Shown here piece after piece: positions 1 through 6,627 of a stretch of 8,215 nucleotides of DNA. Position 1 is the stretch's first letter, and each line of letters starts with the position of its first letter. The stretch is from an uncultured Lachnospiraceae bacterium (GTDB taxonomy: Bacteria > Bacillota > Clostridia > Lachnospirales > Lachnospiraceae), in NCBI GenBank assembly GCA_947178465.1, contig CAMWYL010000132.1:1-8215 (forward strand), in the 5' to 3' direction. The translations under genes were made by a program, and so were the position numbers. The notes beneath the pieces were generated by a model. It did not search any database. It was not told where the DNA came from and saw only the letters and a list, made by a program, of their open reading frames with translations.

Positions 1-87
1 CCCACACCCTATTTTTTTTTTCAAGCAGAATACGGCATAAGAGCTGTAGAGAGTTCTCGTTGGCTCGGATATGTGTATAATAGACAG
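1..87. other. Illumina Nextera i7/P7 adapter contamination with poly-T lead-in (not genomic)
   Basis: Bases 22-45 match the 24-nt Illumina P7 flow-cell sequence. Bases 46-53 are GTAGAGAG, which I recall as the Nextera index N707 written in adapter orientation. Bases 54-68 match the Nextera i7 tail and 69-87 the 19-nt Tn5 mosaic end. Seven of 66 positions differ from the adapter: 31, 54, 61, 70 and 81 (expected G, found T), 40 (C to A) and 44 (A to C). The T-run at 12-21 and the preceding bases are what a read gives, in reverse complement, after running off the end of the adapter. Real sequence starts at about 88, the tagmentation point. Any ORF called across this stretch is artificial. Confidence 0.95.
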
Positions 88-272
88 GTACGGTGGTTGT
101 GCGGATGCCCAAGGAGGAGTTTCACAAAAGGCAGAGCGAGCAGTTTGTCGCCGATACTTTTGGCGGTTCCCTTCCCGCGTTTATTGCAACCTTTACGAAA
201 GGAAAGACGCTGAGCGACGCGGAAGCGGATGAGATACAGCGGTTGATTGACAGGAGCAGAGAACACAAATAA
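88..272 (+). CDS. BlaI/MecI/CopY-family transcriptional repressor, C-terminal fragment
   Basis: This is a partial gene, cut at its 5' side by the adapter junction. The readable frame starts at 90 and gives about 60 residues ending at TAA 270-272. The segment has the pattern of the BlaI C-terminal dimerisation region: a short strand and PKEEF, then FGGSLPAFIATF, then an acidic helix ending in IQRLIDRSR. The N-terminal winged helix that binds DNA is not in the window. Family members are about 120-130 aa, so roughly half is present. BlaI proteins repress their own operon and are inactivated when the partner M56 protease senses a signal. The gene sits 19 bp upstream of such a protease, in the same direction, which supports the call and a shared transcript. 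The gene name is not given because the regulated target is unknown. Confidence 0.8.
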
Positions 273-274
273 GC

Positions 275-284
275 GGGGGGAGGG
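275..284 (+). promoter_or_regulatory. Ribosome binding site of the M56 gene
   Basis: A G-rich GGGGGGAGGG stretch lies 7 bases before ATG 292. It decides the start: the in-frame extension upstream to 247 would overlap the repressor gene and has no such site. The ATG at 285 sits directly against the purine run and is out of frame. Confidence 0.6.
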
Positions 285-291
285 ATGCGCA

Positions 292-2639
292 ATGGTATTG
301 GAAGAAATCTTTGCAACGGTGTTGCATTTAAGCTTTTACGGGACGATTGGCTGCGGTGTGGTTTCGGTCTGTATACTGATTAATTACGCGCGGGCGCCCC
401 GTTGGATTTCCATGGTGCTTTGGGGGCTGGTGGCGTTGCGGCTTTTGCTGCCGTTTTCTTTTTCCTCCGCGTTAAGCCTGTTCCGGCTTCAAAACCTTTC
501 GGGGAGAATTGAAAGCGCGCTTGACTTTGAGGGAACCTACAGTGGGGAGTATAAAGCCGCCGTTGAGGGAAGTGCGCTCTATGAGGAGGCCGTGGCTGTG
601 GGAAGCCCTGTGGAAATTCGGGCGAATGGAGACAGGATGGCCTATTATTATGAGCGGGAGAACGGAAGAATAGAACCGGCTCAGACGGTATATGAGACGT
701 TCCTGCCGGTCGGCGCCCGCGTATGGATTGCCGGTGTGGCAGTGCTGTGGATATGGGCGGCTGCTTCTTATATCCGGTTGAAATACAAGCTGCGCTTTGC
801 CATGCGGCTTTCCAAAGGGGTGTATGAGACGGATGCGGTATCCTCCCCCTGTGTGGTAGGGATTATAAGGCCGCGGATTTATCTGCTGCCCGATTTGACG
901 GAGCAGCAAAGAATGCATATTTTACTGCATGAACGGATGCATATACGGTATCTGGACCATATTTGGAAGCTCGTGTCGTTTCTGGTCATCAGCCTGCATT
1001 GGTTTAATCCCTTTTTATGGCTGGAGTATCGGCTCTTTCAGGGGGAACTGGAGAAGGCCTTGATGAGAGAGTCCTTGCGCGGCTCGGTGAGGAGAGAAAG
1101 GCGGATTACAGTGAATCTCTGTTGGCGATGGCAGCGACAGAGAATTGGAATCGGAAATGGAAGCTGCCGACGCCGATTTCGTTCGGTGAGAATAACATCA
1201 GGGACAGGATTAAGCGGATCCTTGCTTATCGGAAGCCGCTTGCCGTGGTGTCTGTCCCGATTATCATTCTTGCCATTGCGGCGTGTGGTGTGTTTCTGAC
1301 CATTCCGGAGGCTGTGTCGGAGGATGTGCCGGATGAGGAGTGGGTTTCGGAGCTGTTTTTGGGGGCAGAGGATACTCTGGTGTCGGGGGCCGGCACGGAG
1401 ACTGCGGACAGCCCGCAGGGGGAAGAAATGCCCCCGGATGTGGAGCCGGGACCGGACCTGACAGAGGTATATGAGGAAATTAATGACAATGGTGTCATAT
1501 ATCAGGCAAGGTGGGACGGAATTTACCGTTTGGATGAAACCGGAGAAAACGAGGAGCGGATTTATGAGGGACTTGCGGGGACAAATCCGATGATGACCGT
1601 TTTTGAAGGAAGGCTGTATTTTAAGACGGATAAGGAATATAACGAGGGCGCGTTGGATTGGGCGGATAACACCATTCGTTGGGTTGATTTGAAAATGTTT
1701 GATACCGGTGACTTGTCCCTGGTGCGTAAGGACGCGTTGATTTCGGAATTTTATATCAGGGACGGAGTGATTACAGTATGTTATGCTTATCCTGATGCCG
1801 TGGACGATATGATGCTCTATGTGGACGAGGATACGGTGTCGGGTGGCAGACGTATTACGGAGTTGTCCGAGCAGGAAGCGAACTGGCTTGGAGTGCAGGT
1901 TCGGCAGTCTCTCGTTCAAAATCCGGGGACGCTGGTAAATATCTCAAACAGAGTCCGGAATCAAAACAGGGCGTATCTGGATATGGATGGAGACGGTGTG
2001 GCGGAGGAGATTGTATTGGAGCCTTTTGGGGAAAATCCCAATCATCCGCTGCAAAACTATCGTTTGCGGATTGGAAACGGAGAATTGGAGAGGTATGGAT
2101 ATAATTTGGCCAATATTCTCTGGGCGGTGAGTCTTGACGGTCAGGAAATCCTGCTGGTTCTCTATGACGACGGACCGAGTTGGGACCCATATACATATTT
2201 TTACCGGTATCAGAATGGCCGGGTTTATGAGGCCGGCAGTTTTGAGGAGGAGATTCGGCTGTGTGAAATCAGTCCGGAGGGGATTATCACGGGCGGGCTG
2301 CGGAAAGAAATCGTACAGACGGATTGGATTGAAGTGCAATGGCGGCTTGGCGCGGACGGAAGAATTGAAGAAATTCCGCAGGAGGTCTATGCGTTCCGAA
2401 ACGGCAATTGGGTGGAGCTGTATGAGGAGCTGCCCCTGCATCCGGCAATCGGCGATATACAGACCTTTTCGGTAGAACCACAGATGGTGCGATTTTTGCA
2501 GACCTCAGCCGATTGGAGCTGGATTCTTATTGAGACGGAGGATGGGCAGCAGGGCTGGGTGCATTTGGAGAAATTTAATGTAGTCGAGTTGGAAAAGAAT
2601 GTGATGGATGTGTTTGCCGGACTGTATTTGGCGGGATAG
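292..2639 (+). CDS. BlaR1-like M56 family membrane metalloprotease sensor, broken by a -1 frameshift near 1060
   Basis: This is an integral-membrane zinc protease that senses an envelope signal and relieves repression by its BlaI partner. Frame 1 runs from ATG 292 to codon 256; the next frame continues from 1062 to TAG 2637-2639. Restoring one base between 1060 and 1061 recreates the family motif A-C-D-E-R-V-L and gives about 782 aa. Membrane segments lie near residues 8-31, 37-57, 143-162 and 222-245 (a hydrophobic stretch after the zinc motif), plus 315-337 after the break. The zinc site is HERMH (His213, Glu214, His217), with Glu254 as probable third ligand. The outer part has an acidic linker (340-385), blade-like repeats (about 400-520, G-I-Y-R-L-D), a D-M-D-G-D-G calcium-type loop (564-569) and an SH3-like end (about 710-770, W742 and GWV at 755-757). 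As written, translation would stop after 336 codons, at 1297-1299. Sequencing error versus real mutation cannot be decided here. Confidence 0.85.
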
Positions 2640-2650
2640 GCGTTCCATGC

Positions 2651-2666
2651 CTGTTCCCGCGAACAG
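2651..2666 (+). other. Small perfect stem-loop after the M56 gene
   Basis: CTGTTC and GAACAG form a 6-bp stem around a CCGC loop, 12 bases after the M56 stop codon. No T-run follows, so it is at best a weak terminator or an mRNA end structure. The rest of 2640-2758 holds no convincing gene. No clear -35/-10 pair for the next gene was found. Confidence 0.3.
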
Positions 2667-2758
2667 ATGATGAAAGGAGTTACATCATAAGGATGGAAAA
2701 ATTGCCGGTGATAAAAACAACGTAACAGATTGTAAATAAAAGGAAGGAGAAATGCAAT

Positions 2759-3106
2759 ATGCCATTTACTGAAATATGTATTTATCAGGTTAAGCCGCAA
2801 AAAGTGGAGGAATTTGAAGCGCTGATGCTTGAAGCCAAAAGCCTTTTGGAAAAACAGGAGGGCTTGCTGTTGCTCCGGTTTATCAAAAGAGGGTATCACA
2901 TAGATATGGAGCAAATTAAGGAGGGACTTCCACCTCTCGAAATCACCCGTATTGTAAAAAGCGTTAAGTATATGCTTTACTGGGAATTTGATTCAAAGGA
3001 AAGCTACGGCGCAGCACAAAAGAACCTCTATGACAGCTATTGGAAGCCGATTGAAAAATGTTTAGTGGTTCCGCATGACAAATATTTAGGAGATCGCGTG
3101 TTTTGA
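2759..3106 (+). CDS. ABM-like dimeric alpha/beta-barrel protein, 115 aa
   Basis: This is a small soluble protein with no signal peptide or membrane segment. The pattern is a ferredoxin-like half: a beta strand (FTEICIYQV, residues 3-11), a long amphipathic helix (about 14-34), a strand (GLLLLRFIKR, about 35-44), a variable loop, a strand (YMLYWEF, about 71-77), then a helix starting with a D-S-K-E-S-Y segment and an aromatic-rich tail. Length and order match antibiotic biosynthesis monooxygenase-like (ABM) or dimeric alpha/beta-barrel proteins, which pair to form a barrel. Many relatives have no proven substrate, so no reaction is assigned. The start is set by AAGGAAGGAGA at 2740-2750, 8 bases before the ATG. 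It lies 119 bp after the M56 gene and may be independent of it. The fold call comes from the pattern only. Confidence 0.65.
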   Translation: MPFTEICIYQVKPQKVEEFEALMLEAKSLLEKQEGLLLLRFIKRGYHIDMEQIKEGLPPLEITRIVKSVKYMLYWEFDSKESYGAAQKNLYDSYWKPIEKCLVVPHDKYLGDRVF

Positions 3107-3124
3107 AAGTGCCCGCACAAAAAT

Positions 3125-3232
3125 ATGTATCGTGTCGTCGCTGCCAATGCTGCGAAGGCAGTTGCAGTCAATTATTTAATGAATTCGGATACTGCCATGA
3201 ATGAAAACGGCTGTAATTCATTCCAATATTAA
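3125..3232 (+). other. Possible 35-codon ORF or coding remnant in the intergenic region
   Basis: Between the ABM-like gene and the coiled-coil gene (3107-3309), an ATG at 3125 opens 35 codons ending TAA 3230-3232. It begins M-Y-R-V-V-A-A-N-A-A-K and has alanine-rich helix-like content. It is in the same frame as the ABM-like gene, 6 codons after its TGA. No ribosome binding site is visible. The overlapping frame from GTG 3109 would give 31 residues with six cysteines. Neither is recognisable. A remnant or chance ORF is the likelier reading. Confidence 0.15.
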
Positions 3233-3295
3233 ATAGACTTTACACTTGGGTTGTGCTATACTTTTATCAACACCAATGAATCCACGAATTACAGC
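3210..3295. repeat. 10-bp inverted repeat flanking the promoter of the coiled-coil gene
   Basis: GCTGTAATTC at 3210-3219 is the exact reverse complement of GAATTACAGC at 3286-3295, with 66 bases between the arms. A second, offset match (ATTCATT 3216-3222 against AATGAAT 3275-3281) extends the similarity if a short gap is allowed. The arms bracket the promoter, which suggests paired operator half-sites or the end structure of a small element. This is inference. Confidence 0.45.
3234..3262 (+). promoter_or_regulatory. Extended -10 promoter for the coiled-coil gene
   Basis: TAGACT at 3234-3239 is a possible -35 hexamer, 17 bases before TATACT at 3257-3262. A TG at 3254-3255, one base before the -10 box, makes it an extended -10 element. 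Transcription would start near 3269, about 40 bases before the ATG. The promoter lies between the two arms of a 10-bp inverted repeat (3210-3219 and 3286-3295). Confidence 0.55.
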
Positions 3296-3309
3296 AAAGG
3301 GGTGATATC

Positions 3310-3617
3310 ATGACAGACAGCGAAAAGCTTGACCTGATTCTTTCAGAGATGCAGGACATGAAGTCAGAGATGCAGGACATGAAATCAGAAATGCAGGAAG
3401 TAAAACGGCGTGTAACAGGTGTTGAATTACATATTGAGAATGCTATAAAAATATTCAACTGATTGCCGAGAATTTCATTGAATTGGCAAAAAAGCTCAAT
3501 CAAGCGATTCCGGTAGCTGATAAAAACCTTGCATATGAAGTAAAAGTAAACTACCTTTTAGAAGAGGTCGATAATCTTAAAAAAGAAATTGCAGAGCTTA
3601 AAAACAGGATAGCATAA
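3310..3617 (+). CDS. Small coiled-coil protein, about 102 aa after frame repair (frameshifted)
   Basis: ATG 3310 follows AAAGGGG (3296-3302) with 7 bases of spacing. The first frame gives 50 residues and ends at TGA 3460-3462. A second frame, entered around 3447-3453, continues with N-I-Q-L-I-A-E-N-F and ends L-K-N-R-I-A at TAA 3615-3617. One extra A in the run at 3447-3451 joins them into a protein of about 102 aa with heptad repeats at both ends: three near-identical S-E-M-Q-D-M-K units (residues 12-32) and an E-E-V-D-N-L-K-K-E-I-A-E-L tail. Similar short coiled-coil proteins of unknown function are common in Clostridia. There is no membrane segment or catalytic motif. A -1 slip on the Lys codon in the A-run is possible in principle, but a mutation or base-call loss is more likely. 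Confidence 0.65.
3343..3405 (+). repeat. Three tandem 21-bp units encoding heptads
   Basis: Units at 3343-3363, 3364-3384 and 3385-3405 each encode one heptad of the form S-E-M-Q-(D/E)-(M/V)-K. The first two differ by only two bases (AAG/AAA at the start-to-end junctions and GAG/GAA are the only kinds of change seen), while the third diverges at its 3' end. The whole-codon unit points to duplication within a coiled coil. Confidence 0.7.
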
Positions 3618-3627
3618 TATAGCATAC

Positions 3628-3670
3628 AAACAGGTGTAGGGCCCGGAAGGTTAAGGCCTTACACCTGTTT
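3628..3670 (+). terminator. 16-bp stem-loop between the coiled-coil gene and the beta-glucosidase
   Basis: Bases 3628-3643 pair with 3655-3670 over 16 positions: 15 Watson-Crick pairs and one G-U (3639 with 3659). The loop is 11 nt. It starts 10 bases after the coiled-coil stop codon, as expected for a transcription terminator. However, only TTT ends the right arm, followed by AACATC, so the U-tract is weak. It could instead be an RNA processing or leader structure for the next gene. Confidence 0.5.
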
Positions 3671-3694
3671 AACATCTGTACCGGTATAGATAAT

Positions 3695-3700
3695 TATAAT
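3695..3700 (+). promoter_or_regulatory. -10 box of the beta-glucosidase promoter
   Basis: A perfect TATAAT lies 28 bases before ATG 3729, giving a leader of about 22 nt. No good -35 hexamer sits at 16-18 bases; the nearest candidate, TTAACA at 3669-3674, is 20 bases away. The 8-bp palindrome TACCGGTA (3679-3686) lies between them. A poor -35 with a palindrome suggests control by a sugar-responsive regulator, but that is inference. Confidence 0.4.
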
Positions 3701-3728
3701 CCTTTTAAATGGAGGAGAAGGAGGTATT

Positions 3729-5117
3729 ATGTTTCCAAAAACATTTGTATGGGGTGTAGCGAGCAGCGCATACCAGATTGAAGGAACGGACGCGGACGAC
3801 CAAAGGGGAGAAAATGTCTGGGACGCCTTTGTCAAAGAAGGCAGAGTTTACGGCGGGCAGAACGCGGACGTTGCCTGTGATCATATTCACAGATACAAGG
3901 AAGATTTTGCGCTGATGCAGGAGCTGGGGATTACATCCTACCGCTTTTCCCTGAATTGGTCGCGAATCCTGCCGGACGGTATCGGAAAGGTCAATGAAAA
4001 GGCGATCGCGCTTTACCGCGATATGATTCTGGAAATGAAGAAAAGAGGAATAACGCCGTATGTTACCCTTTTTCATTGGGAATATCCGCTCAAGCTGTAC
4101 GAGAAGGGCGGCTGGCTCAATGAGGAGTCAGTTGAATGGTTTGGGAATTACGCGAAGGTGGCAGCAGAGAATTTTTCCGATATTGCCGAGTATTTTATCA
4201 CGCTGAATGAGCCGCAGTGCTTTGTCGGGCTGGGACATCTTTCAGGCGGTCATGCCCCGGGGGTAAAGCTGGAGCCGGCGAAGGTTTTCCAAATAACGCA
4301 TAATGTATTAAAGGCACACGGAAGGGCGGTTCAGATGCTTCGCAAATACGCAAAGCAGCCGATTAAGGTCGGGTATGCGCCTACCTGCGGCGTGGCGTAT
4401 CCGTATACGGAGCGTCCGGAGGATATCGAGGCGGCAAGAAGCGTCTACTTTTCCTGTGAGCAGCAGCCGCTTGAAAATTGGACATGGAATGTGGCATGGT
4501 TTTCGGACCCTGTGTTCTTAGGGCACTATCCGGAGGATGGCTTGAAGCGGTTTGCGCCTTATCTTCCCGAAATTACACAGGATGACATGGAACTGATTCA
4601 CCAGCCGCTGGATTTTATGGGACAGAATATCTATAACGGATATTGGATTCAACAAGGCGAGGACGGAAAGCCGCAGTATGTGGACAGGCCGGCTGACTTC
4701 CCGATGACCGCGTGCAATTGGCCGATTACACCGGAATGCCTGTATTGGGGCGTGCGATTCCTGTACGATCGGTATCAGCTTCCGATATACATCACAGAGA
4801 ATGGAATATCATGCGCGGATACAGTGGCTGCAGACGGCGGCGTACATGACCCCGACAGAATAGCGTTTCTGGACAAATATCTGTCCTGTCTGCAAAGAGC
4901 GGTTGACGAGGGTGTTGCGGTAGCAGGATATTTCCTGTGGACCTTTCTTGACAACTTTGAGTGGGAAAAGGGATACAAGGAGCGTTTCGGGCTTGTCTAT
5001 GTGGACTATCCGACCCAGAAGAGGATCCCGAAGGATTCCGCGTACTGGTATAAGGAGGTATGCCGGACAAACGGCGGCAGCCTGACGGGCTATGACGAAG
5101 TCTTTCCGAAGCGGTGA
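3729..5117 (+). CDS. Glycoside hydrolase family 1 beta-glucosidase
   Basis: This retaining beta-glycosidase cleaves non-reducing beta-glucosyl (often also beta-galactosyl) ends of short sugars in the cytoplasm; no signal peptide is seen. Length is 462 aa, normal for GH1. The N-terminal signature is F-x-W-G-x-A-S-S-A-Y-Q-I-E-G (residues 6-19). Sugar contacts are Gln16, His116-Trp117 (LFHWEYP) and Asn160. The acid/base is Glu161 in TLNEP, the nucleophile Glu357 in ITENG, and Asn300/Tyr302 lie in QNIYNGYW. DNFEW (408-412) carries Glu411, which binds free sugar hydroxyls; 6-phospho-beta-glucosidases usually replace this residue, so a non-phosphorylated substrate is favoured. AAGGAGG (3718-3724) lies 4 bases before ATG. 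No transporter for sugars or PTS genes are adjacent, so it seems to be a single-gene unit. The 3' end overlaps the opposing MATE gene by 28 bp. Confidence 0.95.
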   Translation: MFPKTFVWGVASSAYQIEGTDADDQRGENVWDAFVKEGRVYGGQNADVACDHIHRYKEDFALMQELGITSYRFSLNWSRILPDGIGKVNEKAIALYRDMILEMKKRGITPYVTLFHWEYPLKLYEKGGWLNEESVEWFGNYAKVAAENFSDIAEYFITLNEPQCFVGLGHLSGGHAPGVKLEPAKVFQITHNVLKAHGRAVQMLRKYAKQPIKVGYAPTCGVAYPYTERPEDIEAARSVYFSCEQQPLENWTWNVAWFSDPVFLGHYPEDGLKRFAPYLPEITQDDMELIHQPLDFMGQNIYNGYWIQQGEDGKPQYVDRPADFPMTACNWPITPECLYWGVRFLYDRYQLPIYITENGISCADTVAADGGVHDPDRIAFLDKYLSCLQRAVDEGVAVAGYFLWTFLDNFEWEKGYKERFGLVYVDYPTQKRIPKDSAYWYKEVCRTNGGSLTGYDEVFPKR

Positions 5118-6418
5118 AGCAGGAAGGGAAGCTCATACAGCATCATTGCAAGCCATCCGATAAAATAGGCCCATGGTAATGCGGTGATTCCCATTTGGCA
5201 TACAAACACGAGCGGAATGCAGGCGAGCACGCGGGTGCCCATATTGATCAGGCTGCTCCACAGCGTAATCTTCAGGTCGCCCATCCCTCGGAAGTATCCC
5301 TGTATCCCGTTTGTGACAGCCGGTATGATGTACATAAATGCAATCAGATGCAGGTATTGTTCTCCAAGGAGAATGGTATCCGTGTCGTGGGTAAACAGGT
5401 TCATTACCGGATTTGCAAATAGCAGAAGCAAAAGTCCCATGACAGCGCCATAGGCCAGCTCAATACACATGCCCACACGGAAGGCGGTGCGGACACGTTT
5501 CATTTCGCCTGCACCGCGGTTTTGTGCCATTACGCCGGTCATGGCATGGCCTATATTCTGTTCCGGAATATAGGCATAGTCATCCACGCGGTTAATTGCC
5601 GTGAATGCGGCTGTCGCTGTTACGCCCATTGTATTGACGATTCCCTGAATGCCGAGCTTTCCGAGCTGTACCGTGGACTGTTGCATTGCGCTGACAAAGC
5701 CATATTGCACCGTCTCTTTTAAAAGCTTCTTATCAAAAGAAAACCATTGCTTTCCCAGATTCAGAATGGGAATTTTTTTCCGAATATAAATCCAACACAA
5801 AAGGCAGCTGAACGCCTCACTGACTACGGTGCTGACCGCACATCCGACCGTTCCCATGGAGAAAAGCATGACAAAAAGCAAGTCACCGATAATATTTAAT
5901 ACGGCGCTGATTCCCAGAAAATAGAGCGGGGATTTGCTGTCGCCCATGGCGCGTAAGGTGCTTGCAAAAAAGTTATAGATAAAGTTAAATACCAGACCGC
6001 ACAAAATAATCCGAAGATAGGAGGCAGCCTCCGGACGGATGGCGGTATCCACGCGCAGAACCGCCAGGAGAAGCGGAGCGGTGATCAGGCCGATTACGGT
6101 GAGCAGCAGGGAAAATGCGATACCGGAAAGCATTGCGGTGCTGACCTGACGCTTTAAAGTCTCATAATTTTTCGCGCCGTAAAGCGTGCCGATTAAGATT
6201 CCCGCACCAAGACAGATGCCCTGTACAAACAGGATAATAAGCGTCATCAGCGGATTGCTCGTCCCGACGGCAGCCAACGCTTCCTTTCCCACATACTGCC
6301 CGACAATGATGCTGTCAATGGCGTTGTAGGTAAGCTGGAGCAGGTTGCCCAATATCAATGGAATTGTGAAACGGATAATAAGAGGGAGAATCGCTCCCTT
6401 GGTCATGTCATTTGTCAT
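5090..6418 (-). CDS. MATE family multidrug/small-molecule exporter (first of two)
   Basis: This polytopic inner-membrane antiporter of the MatE/DinF-NorM superfamily exports organic compounds using a Na+ or H+ gradient. Length is 442 aa from ATG 6418, typical for 12 helices. The start is M-T-N-D-M-T-K-G, a common clostridial MATE N-terminus, with AAAGGTGGGG (6434-6425) 6 bases upstream. An in-frame TTG at 6439 would add 7 residues but would put the ribosome site inside the gene. The two-fold family repeat shows as LRAMGDSK (155-162) in the first half and FRGMGDLK (376-383) in the second. The V-G-Q-Y-V-G segment near residue 40 follows helix 1. Substrate cannot be told from sequence. The stop is TAG 5092-5090, inside the end of the beta-glucosidase gene. 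It is divergent from the second MATE gene. Confidence 0.92.
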   Translation of the reverse strand: MTNDMTKGAILPLIIRFTIPLILGNLLQLTYNAIDSIIVGQYVGKEALAAVGTSNPLMTLIILFVQGICLGAGILIGTLYGAKNYETLKRQVSTAMLSGIAFSLLLTVIGLITAPLLLAVLRVDTAIRPEAASYLRIILCGLVFNFIYNFFASTLRAMGDSKSPLYFLGISAVLNIIGDLLFVMLFSMGTVGCAVSTVVSEAFSCLLCWIYIRKKIPILNLGKQWFSFDKKLLKETVQYGFVSAMQQSTVQLGKLGIQGIVNTMGVTATAAFTAINRVDDYAYIPEQNIGHAMTGVMAQNRGAGEMKRVRTAFRVGMCIELAYGAVMGLLLLLFANPVMNLFTHDTDTILLGEQYLHLIAFMYIIPAVTNGIQGYFRGMGDLKITLWSSLINMGTRVLACIPLVFVCQMGITALPWAYFIGWLAMMLYELPFLLHRFGKTSS

Positions 6419-6446
6419 ATCAATCCCCACCTTTGTCAATGATTAT

Positions 6447-6475
6447 AGTATAGTAGTTTACAGGCGCAGAATCAA
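6447..6475 (-). promoter_or_regulatory. Promoter of the minus-strand MATE gene
   Basis: On the minus strand TTGATT (6475-6470) is followed after 17 bases by TATACT (6452-6447). A TATAAT overlaps just downstream (6447-6442). The start of transcription would be near 6440, about 22 bases before the ATG. Confidence 0.5.
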
Positions 6476-6539
6476 TCCGTAAAGCTTTTTAATGTATGGT
6501 TATGTCTGCAAATCCGGTTTATGAGCTTGAAAAATAAGA

Positions 6540-6549
6540 TGCAATTGCA
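6540..6549. promoter_or_regulatory. 10-bp palindrome, candidate operator in the divergent MATE intergenic region
   Basis: TGCAATTGCA is a perfect palindrome. It overlaps the candidate -35 box (6545-6550) of the second MATE gene, a position suited to repression by a dimeric regulator. No regulator gene lies in the window beside it. Confidence 0.3.
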
Positions 6550-6573
6550 GAAAAAGGAGAACTTTGTTACAAT
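6545..6573 (+). promoter_or_regulatory. Extended -10 promoter of the second MATE gene
   Basis: TTGCAG (6545-6550), a 17-base spacer and TACAAT (6568-6573), with TG at 6565-6566 one base before the -10 box. The -35 match is weak (first three bases only), and the extended -10 may compensate. The leader to ATG 6628 would be about 48 nt. Confidence 0.45.
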
Positions 6574-6627
6574 CGAATCATAGAGAAAGGCGGTTTATAA
6601 CTGACAGACAGGAGCTTTTTATATACA

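Noticed and set aside
21..316. Minus-strand open frames of 81 and 64 codons at the left end
   Set aside because: The first runs into the adapter sequence and both lie opposite the BlaI fragment, which has clear family similarity.
1051..1067. Programmed frameshift in the M56 gene
   Set aside because: No X-XXY-YYZ slippery heptamer is present at the junction; the sequence GGCCTTGATG does not allow re-pairing.
1017..2639. A separate 540-aa gene starting at ATG 1017
   Set aside because: Its first 15 codons are only the shifted reading of the M56 coding sequence. The real similarity begins at 1062, exactly where the upstream frame stops making sense, so it is one broken gene.
2693..2725. 10-codon ORF (M-E-K-L-P-V-I-K-T-T) after AAAGGAG
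   Set aside because: Too short to support as a gene, with a 12-base spacing and no recognisable context.
3303..3310. TGATATCA palindrome overlapping the coiled-coil start codon
   Set aside because: Eight bases is short, and the sequence is explained by the ribosome site to start codon spacing; no second copy was noticed nearby.
3729..5117. 6-phospho-beta-glucosidase reading of the GH1 gene
   Set aside because: The DNFEW motif keeps Glu411, typical of enzymes acting on free sugars, and no PTS gene is nearby.
6419..6439. TTG start at 6439 for the minus-strand MATE gene
   Set aside because: The strong ribosome site AAAGGTGGGG lies inside this extension and is well placed for ATG 6418.
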